Below, one piece after another: positions 34,835-43,506 of a DNA stretch of 64,000 nucleotides. This stretch comes from Mycolicibacterium stellerae (GTDB lineage Bacteria; Actinomycetota; Actinomycetes; Mycobacteriales; Mycobacteriaceae), in NCBI RefSeq assembly GCF_003719305.1, contig NZ_RARC01000015.1, forward strand, positions 1-64,000, given 5' to 3'. Positions within the stretch are counted from its first letter, which is position 1; each line of letters starts with the position of its first letter. The translations under genes were made by a program, and so were the position numbers. The notes beneath the pieces are model-generated. The model had not been told where the DNA came from. It saw only the letters and a list, made by a program, of their open reading frames with translations, and did not search any database.

Positions 34835-35980
34835 ATGCGTGACGCCGTCATCGTGGAAGCGGTCAGAACCCCCGTCGGCAAGCGGAATGGCGGACTGTCG
34901 ACGATCGCGTCGGCAGACATGTCTGCTCTGGTGTTGAACGCTGTCGTGGAACGCGCCGGCGTCGACCCCGTAATCGTCGACGACGTGGTGTGGGGATGCG
35001 TCAGCCAAATCGGCGAGCAAGCGTTCGACATCGCGCGTAACGCGGTGCTGAGTGCGGGCTGGCCCGAGTCGGTGCCCGGCACCACTGTTGATCGGCAGTG
35101 CGGATCCTCACAGCAGGCGGTGCACTTCGCCGCCGCCGGGCTCATCAGCGGTCAATACGACGTCGTGGTGGCCGGAGGCGTCGAGTCGATGTCCCGCATT
35201 CCCATGGGCGCGTCGGCTGGTGACAGCTGGCCGTACGGAGAAGGCTTCCGTAAGCGCTACGGTGACACCGCGCCGCACCAGGGGTTGGGAGCCGAGATGA
35301 TCGCCGACCGATGGAAGCTGTCGCGTACGCAGCTTGATGAATTCAGCCTGGAGTCGCACGAGAAGGCGGCGGCGGCACAGGACGAGGGTCGCTTCGATCG
35401 GCAGATCGTTCCTGTCCGTGCCGACGAGTCGACCTGGGTGAGCGCCGACGAGGGCGTCAGGCGCGGAGGCACCATCGAGGCGATGGCGAAGTTGCGCCCA
35501 GCGTTCAAGGAGGACGGCCGGGTCACGGCGGGCAACAGCTCCCAGATCAGCGATGGCTCCGCGGCTCTTCTCATGATGACGAGTGAGAAGGCCAGTGAAT
35601 TCGGGCTCACCCCGATCGCGAGGGTGCACACCGCAGTGCTTGCCGGCGACGACCCGGTCATCATGCTCACCGCACCGATCGCCGCCACCGCGCGCGCTCT
35701 GAAGCGAAGCGGCTTGTCCATTGACGAGATCGGCGCCTTCGAGGTGAACGAGGCGTTTGCTTCGGTACCGCTGGCCTGGATTGCCGAGACAGGTGCCGAC
35801 ACCAAGGCGGTGAACCCGAACGGCGGTGCCGTGGCCTTGGGGCACCCGTTGGGCGGCAGCGGTGCCCGAATCATGACGACGCTGGTGCATCACATGCGCG
35901 ACAACGACATTCGGTTTGGACTTCAGACCATGTGTGAAGGTGGCGGGCAGGCGAATGCCACGATCATCGAGTTGATCTAG
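34835..35980 (+). CDS. Acetyl-CoA acyltransferase (thiolase)
   Basis: 381 residues. Cleaves 3-ketoacyl-CoA with CoA. Catalytic residues: nucleophile C89 in DRQCGSSQQA, H337 in GHPLGGSGAR and C367 in CEGGGQANA. The start MRDAVIVEAVRTPVGKRNGG is typical of degradative thiolases. GGAAG precedes the ATG. It is the only thiolase in the window and so the probable final step of each beta-oxidation round encoded here. Its TAG shares one base with the GTG of the next gene. Confidence 0.94.
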   Translation: MRDAVIVEAVRTPVGKRNGGLSTIASADMSALVLNAVVERAGVDPVIVDDVVWGCVSQIGEQAFDIARNAVLSAGWPESVPGTTVDRQCGSSQQAVHFAAAGLISGQYDVVVAGGVESMSRIPMGASAGDSWPYGEGFRKRYGDTAPHQGLGAEMIADRWKLSRTQLDEFSLESHEKAAAAQDEGRFDRQIVPVRADESTWVSADEGVRRGGTIEAMAKLRPAFKEDGRVTAGNSSQISDGSAALLMMTSEKASEFGLTPIARVHTAVLAGDDPVIMLTAPIAATARALKRSGLSIDEIGAFEVNEAFASVPLAWIAETGADTKAVNPNGGAVALGHPLGGSGARIMTTLVHHMRDNDIRFGLQTMCEGGGQANATIIELI

Positions 35981-36978
35981 TGGCCCTCGAGGCCCGCTTT
36001 CGGCAGAGGCTCAACTTGCCGGCGATCTGTGCCCCCATGTTCCTGGTCACGGGTCCAGAGTTGGTGGCCGCCTCGTGCAAGGCCGGCATCGTCGGCGCCC
36101 TACCGCGCCAGAACGCGCGCAGTATCGAGGTGTTCGAGGATTGGTTACGTCAAATCCGAACGGCCTTGGACGATTTCGCCGAGGCGAACCCGTCTGCTCG
36201 GATCGGTCCGTTGGCGGTCAATCTCGCCACCAACTTCAACGACGACGATCTCGCCGCGAACCTGACACTTTGCCAGCGTTACGGAGTCGACATCATCATC
36301 TCGGCGACGGGTAATCCGAGCGCGCTCGCCCAACGTGTACACGATTGGGGTGGTGTGATCTTCCATGACGTAACCAGCATGCGGTTTGCAGAAAAGGCGA
36401 TTGCCGCAGGAGTGGATGGGCTGACCTGCATTGGCGCAGGCGGTGGAGGGCATTCCGGAACCGTCAGCCACCTCGTGCTGATTCCGAAGATCCGCAGCAT
36501 CTTTTCGGGTGTGGTCATCATGGCCGGTGCCGTGACGAACGGCGCAGCCATCCGCGCGGCGGAGATACTCGGCGCTGACTTGGCCTATCTGGGCACGCGG
36601 TTCATCGCCACGCAGGAATCCCGCGCCAGTGACCAGTACAAGGCGATGCTGACGAGCGGTTCGTCGACGGAGCTGATGTACACCCCCAACATCGCGGGCG
36701 TCGCGGCGAATTGGATGACTGAGTCGATGAAAATGGCAGGGTTAGATCCCCGCAATCTGCCGAAGCCGTCGCGGGCCGGTATGACGCATTCTCATCTGCC
36801 CGAGGGTGTAAAGCCTTGGAAGAATGTATGGTCGGCGGGCCAGGGCATCGATCTCATCGACGATGTCCCGACCGTTTCCGAACTCGTATCCCGGTTGCGT
36901 GAGGAATACGTCGCTGCGTGCGATACACCTGACATGGCCGATGCAGCACGGCTCGTCGACGAAGCGATGACGTCCTGA
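35980..36978 (+). CDS. Nitronate monooxygenase family flavoprotein
   Basis: 332 residues. FMN-dependent TIM barrel: LPAICAPMFLVTGPELVAASCKAGIVGALP at the start, FHDVTSMRFAEKAIAAGVDGL, GAGGGGHSGTVSHLVLIP and the phosphate site VIMAGAVTNGAAIRAAEILGAD-LAYLGTRF. The His in GGHSG corresponds to the catalytic His of the family. Translationally coupled to the thiolase. A second, more distant member lies at 17857. The actual reaction is unknown; a dehydrogenase or hydroxylase role in the same pathway is likely. Confidence 0.87.
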   Translation: MALEARFRQRLNLPAICAPMFLVTGPELVAASCKAGIVGALPRQNARSIEVFEDWLRQIRTALDDFAEANPSARIGPLAVNLATNFNDDDLAANLTLCQRYGVDIIISATGNPSALAQRVHDWGGVIFHDVTSMRFAEKAIAAGVDGLTCIGAGGGGHSGTVSHLVLIPKIRSIFSGVVIMAGAVTNGAAIRAAEILGADLAYLGTRFIATQESRASDQYKAMLTSGSSTELMYTPNIAGVAANWMTESMKMAGLDPRNLPKPSRAGMTHSHLPEGVKPWKNVWSAGQGIDLIDDVPTVSELVSRLREEYVAACDTPDMADAARLVDEAMTS

Positions 36979-37043
36979 GACCAGGCGCGCAACTCATCGA
37001 GATGTGAGGCGCAGCTGCACGGTAGATGCCCGGCGCGTGCCGA

Positions 37044-37427
37044 CTAGGGTTGATAACCTGCGGCGGTGTTGCGCAAATGCCAGATCTGAGCGGGGCAAAG
37101 TTCCTGTGCCGCTTGGGCGATCAGATACGACGCTTGATAGGCGTCGGTTGTGTCGAAGTCCTTCTTGATAACCTCGATGACCTCCGGGTAGCCCTGACCC
37201 GCGGCAAGCTGATCACACAAGCCGTTGCCATATGCCAGTGCCTGATCCGCGTTCGCGAAGTTGTATCCGGGGCGCACAGTGACATTGACCAGATAAGCCA
37301 CCGCATCGGCTCGTGAATCTGGAGCAACGGCCAAGGTGCCGAAATAGCTGCACAACGCCAGCGCCGCCCAGATACCAGAGAGCCGTTGCCACCGCATGAT
37401 CTGCAAGCGTAGCTCTACTCGACTCAT
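37044..37427 (-). CDS. DUF732 secreted or anchored small protein
   Basis: 127 residues. A hydrophobic segment (LSGIWAALALCSYFGTLAVAP) with probable cleavage near SRADA precedes a DUF732 domain: AVAYLVNVTVRPGYNFANAD, ALAYGNGLCDQL, YPEVIEVIKKDF, AYQASYLIAQAAQELCPAQI. The two Cys (GLC and ELC) are the conserved pair of this actinobacterial family of unknown function. The start is uncertain: ATG 37427 or 37397, neither with a good ribosome-binding site. The frame is open to 37610 but the extra sequence is basic and unlike the family. Confidence 0.8.
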   Translation of the reverse strand: MSRVELRLQIMRWQRLSGIWAALALCSYFGTLAVAPDSRADAVAYLVNVTVRPGYNFANADQALAYGNGLCDQLAAGQGYPEVIEVIKKDFDTTDAYQASYLIAQAAQELCPAQIWHLRNTAAGYQP

Positions 37428-37608
37428 CGCAGGCACACCATCGAAATGTGGTTCGAGAATGGCCTTTTCGCCCTCATATCGGCGCCTTTGCCTGTGCCGG
37501 CGCAGCCCGATTGCGGTGGAATCGGCGTTTGCGCTGACGCGGCACAGGAGCGCAGTTGCACCTTGTATCGTTGCGCCGAGAGTGGTTCGAACGAGGACGG
37601 TTGTTGTC

Positions 37609-37800
37609 ATGAAGGTACGTCTCGAAAAGTCAGCGTGCGCGGGTCACGCACTGTGCCATGGCGTGGATGAAGACCTGTTCCCTCTGGACGACGACGGGTA
37701 CTCCGCGCTGCGTGATCATGACGTAGCCCCGGCCGATGAACAGCGCACGCGGCTCGGCGTCGCTTCATGTCCGGAAAGTGCGCTGATCGTCGAGGACTAG
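37609..37800 (+). CDS. Ferredoxin, [3Fe-4S]-type with His in the cluster motif
   Basis: 63 residues, the usual size for actinobacterial P450 redox partners. Cluster ligands: C10, C16 and C54-P55, with H13 where a fourth Cys would stand (CAGHALC). Mycobacterial P450-associated ferredoxins with a non-Cys residue at this site carry a [3Fe-4S] or altered cluster. I chose ATG 37609 as the only start that gives this compact fold. The nearest P450 is at 42227, on the other strand and 4.4 kb away, so the ferredoxin is its likely partner though not in its operon. Confidence 0.87.
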   Translation: MKVRLEKSACAGHALCHGVDEDLFPLDDDGYSALRDHDVAPADEQRTRLGVASCPESALIVED

Positions 37801-37997
37801 CGATGAACCGGCGCGGGAAGGGCCGACCGCGTTCGAGTGCAACAGGTCGCGATGCCACTTGCGAGCGTGCAATTCATTTGTGACGCGCGCGCCGTGGCGA
37901 CGTCGGCGTGAGAATGCGGTTCCGCCGCCGGGGGTATTGCGGAAGCCGATGACGACCCTAGTGTCTGTTTAGCGAATAGAAGCGAGGGATCATCAGC

Positions 37998-38795
37998 ATG
38001 GGCACCGCATTCGACGACGACGTCCTGTTCGAAGTCGTCGACCACGTCGCACGTATTACCTTGAACCGGCCGGCGCAGGGCAACTCGCTGACTCCGGAGA
38101 TGATGGCCTGGTTCCGTGCGACGTGGCGGCGCATCGACGAAGACCCGGACATTCGCTGTGTCGTGATCACGGGCGCGGGACGCAAGCACTTCTGCACTGG
38201 AGCCGATCTCAGCGGTGTGAACGAACGTGGTTCGGTGGGAGTGGGGCTCGGCCGGGTGAACCAGGAACTGTCGCTGACGGCGCGGCAAAACAATGTGTGG
38301 AAGCCGACGGTATGCGCAGTCAACGGCATGGTAGTTGGTGGGGGTTTGCACTTCGTGGTGGAGGCCGACATCATCGTGGCGTCCACAACGGCGACCTTCC
38401 TCGACAGCCACGTGAACGTCGGCATGGTTGGCGCTGTCGAGAACGTTGGACTCGCTAAGCGGCTCCCGCTGGGTACGGCGCTTCGAATGACACTGCAGGG
38501 TAGGAACTTCCGGCTTCCGGCAGCTCGCGCCTATGCACTTGGCTTGGTGGATGAACTCGCCGAACCCGACGACCTGCTCGATACCGCCGACCAGATCGCT
38601 CGCGACATCGCGTGCAACTCCCCGCACGCCGTGTCGCTCTCACAACAGGCGATCTGGGGCTCACTTGAGATGCCGTACACCCAGGCCCTCGAGTACGGCT
38701 TCGGGTTGGTGAAGACGCAATGGCTTCATCCCGACTTCACTGAGGGATTTCGTGCCTTCGCCGAGCACCGGACTCCGCGGTGGCAAGGCGAATAG
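37998..38795 (+). CDS. Enoyl-CoA hydratase/isomerase
   Basis: 265 residues, crotonase fold: ITLNRPAQGNSLTPEM, HFCTGADLSGVNERG, VNGMVVGGGLHFVVEADIIVASTTATF and the helix region with SHVNVGMVGAVENVG. GAGGGA lies 8 bases before the ATG. The end overlaps the following ligase gene by 16 bases. Confidence 0.9.
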   Translation: MGTAFDDDVLFEVVDHVARITLNRPAQGNSLTPEMMAWFRATWRRIDEDPDIRCVVITGAGRKHFCTGADLSGVNERGSVGVGLGRVNQELSLTARQNNVWKPTVCAVNGMVVGGGLHFVVEADIIVASTTATFLDSHVNVGMVGAVENVGLAKRLPLGTALRMTLQGRNFRLPAARAYALGLVDELAEPDDLLDTADQIARDIACNSPHAVSLSQQAIWGSLEMPYTQALEYGFGLVKTQWLHPDFTEGFRAFAEHRTPRWQGE

Positions 38796-40297
38796 ACCCG
38801 GTGACGCCGCCGGACATTCTCAGCTTGTTGGACCGCGCGGACATGCGCGGCCCGGCACTCGAGGACGCCACGCGATCGGTTGGCTACGCCGAGCTGGGGC
38901 CGAACGTACGCGTGCTCGCCGCCGCACTATTGCGTGCGGGCACGTCACCTGGAGACCGCGTGGTCGTCGTGCTGCCGAATTCTGCTGCGGCGGTGGAGAT
39001 GTACTTGGCTTGCGCGCTCCTCGGGGCGATCTGGGTCGGTGTCAATCCCTCGGCTCCCGCGGCAGAACAGAACCGGCAATGCGCGGTAGTCGACCCCGCC
39101 GTCGTCGTGACCACCCGGGCGTTGGCGTCCAGTTGCACGTCGCTGGCCGGCCGTGTGGTCACCGTGGAGGAGCTCACCGATGATCCTGCGAGGCTGTACG
39201 AGGGTTCCCCGCCCGCGCCGTCGGTGCCTGTCGCGATCGGCTTCTCGAGCGGCACGACGGGCACACCGAAAGCCGTGGTGCACAACCGTGCAGCGGTGTC
39301 GCTGACAGCGTCGGTGATGGCCCGGGTGCAGGTGAGCCGCCACGACCGGGTCGGCGTCATCCTTCCCATGAGCATCCACAATCTGCTCGTCGTCGGGGCC
39401 CTGCCGGCACTGTTCACGGGCGCAACATGCGTCCCCGTCGAACGCATGAACGCGCGCGGCGTGGCGTCGGCGTGTCACGACCGGCGGCTGACCCACTTAA
39501 ACGCTCTGGTCCCCACCACCATCTACGATCTGGTCCACGACGACGCAATCACGCCGCGGATGCTCGCTTCGTTGCGCCTAGCCGGAACAGGTGCGGCCGG
39601 ACTCTCAGAGAAGCTGAGGGAAGCGTTCGAGGTGAAGTTCGGTGTTCGCCTCGTTGGCAGCTACGGCATGACCGAGGCACCAGGAGTCGTATGCATCGAA
39701 GATTGCGATGCTCCACATGAAGCCGGCGCGAGCGGCAAGGCGCTGCCGTACCTTCGCGTCGATGCGACAGATAACTCGGCGCGACGGTTGCCGCCAGGAC
39801 ATGAAGGCGAGCTCGTGGTGTCGGCGGTAGCCACCGGGGAGTTCGCTGATTTGTACCGTCCCGCCATGGGAGTCTGGACCGAAAACGGGTTGCGGCTCCG
39901 GATGCCCGCGGATACGTCTCTGTGCACGGGAGACCGGGGATGGGTTGGTGCCGACGGCAATGTGCATGTAACCGGCAGGCAAGCCGATGTGATCCTGCGC
40001 GGCGGTGTCAACGTCAACGCCGCGGAGTTAGAGGCCATTCTGGGTCAGCTGCCAGGCGTCCGAGACGTTGCGGTGACCGGTGAGCGCGACGAGCGTCTCG
40101 GACAGCGAATCATTGCGTTCGTCGAACCAACATCAGCAGGCGAACTGGATTCCGCCTCGTTGCGCCGTCAGGCGCAGGAGGTGCTGCCGCACGGCAAGGT
40201 GCCCGACTCGATAATCGTGCGAACCCTGCCGCGCAACGCCATGGGCAAGGTGGCGCGCAAAGAGTTGGCGGGCGGTGTTGCGTCCCGGGTGCCCTGA
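38780..40297 (+). CDS. AMP-dependent acyl-CoA synthetase
   Basis: 505 residues. Phosphate loop FSSGTTGTPKAVVHN, AMP motif YGMTEAPGV, hinge GADGNVHVTGRQADVILRGG and the catalytic Lys in RNAMGKVARKEL. GTG 38780 overlaps the hydratase end by 16 bases; GTG 38801 is an alternative start after the overlap. With the hydratase it forms a two-gene unit, convergent with the SDR at 40302. Confidence 0.9.
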   Translation: MARRIDPVTPPDILSLLDRADMRGPALEDATRSVGYAELGPNVRVLAAALLRAGTSPGDRVVVVLPNSAAAVEMYLACALLGAIWVGVNPSAPAAEQNRQCAVVDPAVVVTTRALASSCTSLAGRVVTVEELTDDPARLYEGSPPAPSVPVAIGFSSGTTGTPKAVVHNRAAVSLTASVMARVQVSRHDRVGVILPMSIHNLLVVGALPALFTGATCVPVERMNARGVASACHDRRLTHLNALVPTTIYDLVHDDAITPRMLASLRLAGTGAAGLSEKLREAFEVKFGVRLVGSYGMTEAPGVVCIEDCDAPHEAGASGKALPYLRVDATDNSARRLPPGHEGELVVSAVATGEFADLYRPAMGVWTENGLRLRMPADTSLCTGDRGWVGADGNVHVTGRQADVILRGGVNVNAAELEAILGQLPGVRDVAVTGERDERLGQRIIAFVEPTSAGELDSASLRRQAQEVLPHGKVPDSIIVRTLPRNAMGKVARKELAGGVASRVP

Positions 40298-40301
40298 TGG
40301 T

Positions 40302-41141
40302 TCAGGGCCGGTTCGTGACGCCCTGGTCGACGGCGAGCACCTGACCGGTGATGTATTTCGCGTCATCGCTTGCCAGGAACAGGACGGCATCGGCCATGTC
40401 CTCGGCGTCCAACCACGGCCGCCCCATGGGCATCATCGCCGAGAAGACCGGAATGGCGTCCTCGAGGGTGGGGCTTTCGAGATCGGGCCGGAACAGCCGA
40501 AACAGCTCGTCGTTCTTGGTCACCATCTCCGTGCCCACGGTGCCGGGCGCCAGCACGTTCACTCGGATTGCGTGCGGGGCCAATTCGTTGGCAAGCGTCT
40601 TGCCGACGGCGATCACACCCGCCTTGCTGGCGTTGTAGGGCGCAAGATTGCCGACATGCCTCATGCCGGCACCCGAACTGGTCAAGATGATGGATCCGCC
40701 GTTGCCGGCCTGCAGCATCGCGGGCACCGCCGCGGCCACGCTGTTAACGACTCCGGTGAGATTCGTTGCGATCACGGCATCCCAGTCCTGTTGCGGGACT
40801 TCCCATGTCGGACGGCCGGTCGTGACGATTCCTGCGTTGGCGATGAGGATGTCGAGCCGGCCGAATCGATCGATGCCACTCTTCACGGCATCGAGCAGGG
40901 CGTCTCGATCTCGAACGTCGGCCTTCGTGGCGAGTATGCGACGTCCGGTTCGCTCGACGGCTGCCACCGTGTCGTCGAGTTGCTCCGGGGTGGCCATTGG
41001 ATAGGGTGCGCTGGCGTCCGGCTCGAGGGAGTCGACGCCGATGATGTCGGCCCCCTCCGCGGCGAGACGGACGGCGTGTGCCCGCCCCTGCCCCCGCGCG
41101 ACGCCGGTGATGAATGCGACCTTGCCGGCTACCCGCGCCAT
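40302..41141 (-). CDS. Mycofactocin-coupled SDR family oxidoreductase
   Basis: 279 residues. Besides the NAD motif TGVARGQGRAHAV and the catalytic SSGAGMRHVGNLAPYNASK it has the insert that marks mycofactocin-associated SDRs (YPMATPEQLDDTVAAVERTGRR). Family members keep NAD bound and pass electrons to the peptide-derived cofactor mycofactocin. Likely oxidises an alcohol made by the neighbouring P450. It lies three bases after the hydratase-like gene and ends the minus-strand operon. Confidence 0.9.
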   Translation of the reverse strand: MARVAGKVAFITGVARGQGRAHAVRLAAEGADIIGVDSLEPDASAPYPMATPEQLDDTVAAVERTGRRILATKADVRDRDALLDAVKSGIDRFGRLDILIANAGIVTTGRPTWEVPQQDWDAVIATNLTGVVNSVAAAVPAMLQAGNGGSIILTSSGAGMRHVGNLAPYNASKAGVIAVGKTLANELAPHAIRVNVLAPGTVGTEMVTKNDELFRLFRPDLESPTLEDAIPVFSAMMPMGRPWLDAEDMADAVLFLASDDAKYITGQVLAVDQGVTNRP

Positions 41142-41144
41142 CGG

Positions 41145-41987
41145 TCATACCCCCCGACGTGCGTTGGCGCGGATGATGTCCGGTCCCGCCGGATCGATGA
41201 TGGAGTCGTAGCGGGCCATGTTGTTGGCGTGGCCCAGATTGTGCAGTCCGAAGGCGGCATCGATGGCAATGGTCTGCCCTTGTGCATCGAGGCTCTGATT
41301 GACGCTCGCCTTCGCAAGGCGCAGCCCGAATGCGGGCTGGGATGCGATCTTCACGGCCATCCGAAGCGCGAAGGCCGACAGTTCCTCATCGGGTACGACA
41401 TGATTGACCATGCCGAGGCGCAACGCGTCGTGCGCGCTGATCGGATCACCGGTGAAGAGCATCTCCTTCGCCTTTCGGGCACCCACTTCCCAGGCATGCG
41501 TGAAGTATTCGTGCCCGTTGAGGTTGAATGCGACGACCGGGTCGGAGAAGGTGGCGCGTTCTCCGGCAATGATAATGTCCATCGGCCACAGCAGCATCAA
41601 GGCTGCGGCAATGCTGCGGCCGTGGGCCTCGGCGATCGTCGGCTTCGGCAGATTGCGCCACCGCCGACACAGCCCGAGATAGGCCTCGCACTCGAAGGCG
41701 AAGTGGCCCTCGGCAGCTGGCGCGGCGAACGCGCCCTCCATCGTCGCCACGGCGCTGCAGGGCATCGTCGATCCGGCCCGCAGGTCGTGGCCTGCCGAGA
41801 AGTCGGGACCATCGCCAGCGAGCAGGATCACCTTGATCTCGTCGTCGGCGGCCGCCGCGGTGAGGGCATCGTCGAGTTGATAGAGCAAGACCGGGTCCTG
41901 GGCGTTCCGTGCCTCGGGTCGGGCGAGGACGATCCGGGCCACGCCTGGTGCGGGATCCTCACGCCGGATGTACTTCTTGTCGCTCAC
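41145..41987 (-). CDS. Enoyl-CoA hydratase/isomerase-like protein
   Basis: 280 residues, crotonase fold. VARIVLARPEARNAQDPVLL is followed by FSAGHDLRAGSTM, where His replaces the usual Ala in AG-ADL. The second oxyanion strand is AAALMLLWPMDIIIAGERATF, lacking the usual GGG. A VAFNLNGHEYFTHAWEVGARKAKEMLFTG stretch follows. These changes suggest a crotonase activity other than simple hydration. I chose GTG 41987 because AGGAG lies 4 bases upstream. Confidence 0.85.
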   Translation of the reverse strand: MSDKKYIRREDPAPGVARIVLARPEARNAQDPVLLYQLDDALTAAAADDEIKVILLAGDGPDFSAGHDLRAGSTMPCSAVATMEGAFAAPAAEGHFAFECEAYLGLCRRWRNLPKPTIAEAHGRSIAAALMLLWPMDIIIAGERATFSDPVVAFNLNGHEYFTHAWEVGARKAKEMLFTGDPISAHDALRLGMVNHVVPDEELSAFALRMAVKIASQPAFGLRLAKASVNQSLDAQGQTIAIDAAFGLHNLGHANNMARYDSIIDPAGPDIIRANARRGV

Positions 41988-42001
41988 AACGCTCCTAAAT
42001 T

Positions 42002-42052
42002 GCTCATTGGACCGCCGCCGGAATGAGCGAGGCCCGGCCACGTGGTCGGGCC
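42002..42052. promoter_or_regulatory. Two adjacent hairpin-forming repeats upstream of the hydratase-like gene
   Basis: A GCTCATT/AATGAGC pair (42002-42008, 42022-42028) is followed by a 22-base near-perfect palindrome at 42031-42052 (GGCCCGGCCA/CGTGGTCGGGCC, one G-T pair). They lie between the P450 stop and the start at 41987. They could end the P450 transcript or structure the leader of the downstream genes. Confidence 0.45.
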
Positions 42053-42103
42053 GGGTTCAGAGACCAACAGGGTCCCGAATCCGTCCGTGCGGCGTATGAC
42101 GAT

Positions 42104-42135
42104 GGTATGAACGTCAGCTGTCGGCGTTCAATACC
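42104..42135. promoter_or_regulatory. Inverted repeat GGTATGAACG/CGTTCAATACC
   Basis: Arms 42104-42113 and 42125-42135 match except for one extra A. The repeat lies 117 bases upstream of the hydratase-like start, in the P450-hydratase gap, and could be an operator for an internal promoter. Confidence 0.4.
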
Positions 42136-42226
42136 GTTGCGGCCCCCCAGGTGAAAATTCAAATCTCGCAAACCAACTCACGCTAGTGCAGCGAGCCGAA
42201 GGCGCCGACGACTGCACCGCCGGGCG

Positions 42227-43477
42227 TCACCGGGCCCCCGGCAGGGGCTCGTCGCCCAGTCGCTTACCCGGTGTGAATGTCGCCGGCGCATTGATCCAAC
42301 CGTTGATGACGCCGATACTCGTGTACCGCGTGGCGGCGTCGTGATCAATCCGGTAGTCGGGCATGCGTGCCAGTACACGGGTGACCATGGCGATCAACTC
42401 GCTGCGCGCGATGTGCGAACCGAGGCAGCGGTGCACGCCGATGCCGAAGGTGGTGTGCCGATTGGGAAATCGATCGAGCACGACCTCTTCGGGACACTCG
42501 AAGACTGTCTCGTCGCGATTCGCCGACGCCCAGCTGAGAAGGACGCGGTCACCGGTGTTGAGTTCGACGTCGCGGACCTTCACGGGTTTGGTCAGCGTGC
42601 GGGCAAGTGCTGGCTGCGGAGTGAAATAACGCAGGAACTCTTCACAAGCCTGCGGAATCATACCGGGTTCGTCGATCAACTGCTGTCGCGCAACCGGATT
42701 GTCCGCCAAGTAGATTAACGCGTTCACCGTCACCGCCGTAGTGGTGTCGAAGCCCCCCGCCATCACGAGGTTGACCATCGCCAACACCATCTCGGTGGCA
42801 ACGGGCTCTCCGTCGATCTCGGCTCGCACCAGATCGCTGATGAGCCCTTCGCCGGGGTTCTTGCGCGTTTCCTCGATGATCGAGTGCACGCGGCCCAAGG
42901 TTTCCATGTAGCGCACCAGCAGCGGTTCCCGTTCATCGGGCGGCGTGTAGATGATCTTGTGCTGGATGTCGGCGTAGTCGTACCAGTCTTCGACGGGAAG
43001 GCCCAGGAACTCGCACGTGAACAGCGAGGGCACCGGGTTGGCCAAGTCGTCGACGAGGTCAAACGATCCCTTCTCGATTACCTGGTCGATGCACACGTCG
43101 ACCCACTTCGTGACGCGCGGCGCCCATGTCTTGCTCACCGCGGGGGAGAAGAGCGGATTCAACAACTTTCGATAGGGCGTGTACTCCGGCGGGTCCATCT
43201 CGATCGGAAGCATCGGAACCGGCGCCGGGGGGATGATCACGCCCAGTGGACTCACCCCGTTGACGGTGTGCCCGGATGCGAACGCCTCGTCGTTCTTGGC
43301 CGCCGCTACGACATCGTCATAACGACTGAGCACCCAGAAGCCGCCGTGCGCGTCGGTGTGCGCCACTGGGCACTTTGCCCGGAGTTCGGCGTTGATCGCC
43401 GCCCCGTTTACCGCGTATTCCTCTGAATGGTGGTCGAATTCGACACTGGTGGTCGTTTGCTCGTCGAACACGGTCAT
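42227..43477 (-). CDS. Cytochrome P450
   Basis: 416 residues, class I bacterial P450. I-helix oxygen-binding motif AGGFDTTT at 240-247, ExxR as EEFLR at 279-283, and the heme loop FGIGVHRCLG with the thiolate ligand C351. It would hydroxylate a lipid-like substrate using NAD(P)H through a ferredoxin reductase and a ferredoxin, plausibly the one at 37609. AAGAGGAT precedes the ATG. It lies between two mycofactocin-type SDR genes and downstream of an aldehyde dehydrogenase, which together suit oxidation of a C-H to an acid. CYP family not assigned. Confidence 0.95.
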   Translation of the reverse strand: MTVFDEQTTTSVEFDHHSEEYAVNGAAINAELRAKCPVAHTDAHGGFWVLSRYDDVVAAAKNDEAFASGHTVNGVSPLGVIIPPAPVPMLPIEMDPPEYTPYRKLLNPLFSPAVSKTWAPRVTKWVDVCIDQVIEKGSFDLVDDLANPVPSLFTCEFLGLPVEDWYDYADIQHKIIYTPPDEREPLLVRYMETLGRVHSIIEETRKNPGEGLISDLVRAEIDGEPVATEMVLAMVNLVMAGGFDTTTAVTVNALIYLADNPVARQQLIDEPGMIPQACEEFLRYFTPQPALARTLTKPVKVRDVELNTGDRVLLSWASANRDETVFECPEEVVLDRFPNRHTTFGIGVHRCLGSHIARSELIAMVTRVLARMPDYRIDHDAATRYTSIGVINGWINAPATFTPGKRLGDEPLPGAR

Positions 43478-43506
43478 CGGATCCTCTTCGTATGTGTGGG
43501 GGTGAT

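Noticed and set aside
40275..42026. 583-codon open frame on the plus strand
   Set aside because: It is antisense to the SDR and crotonase-like genes, which have clear family motifs; the frame encodes no recognisable domain and is a high-GC shadow.
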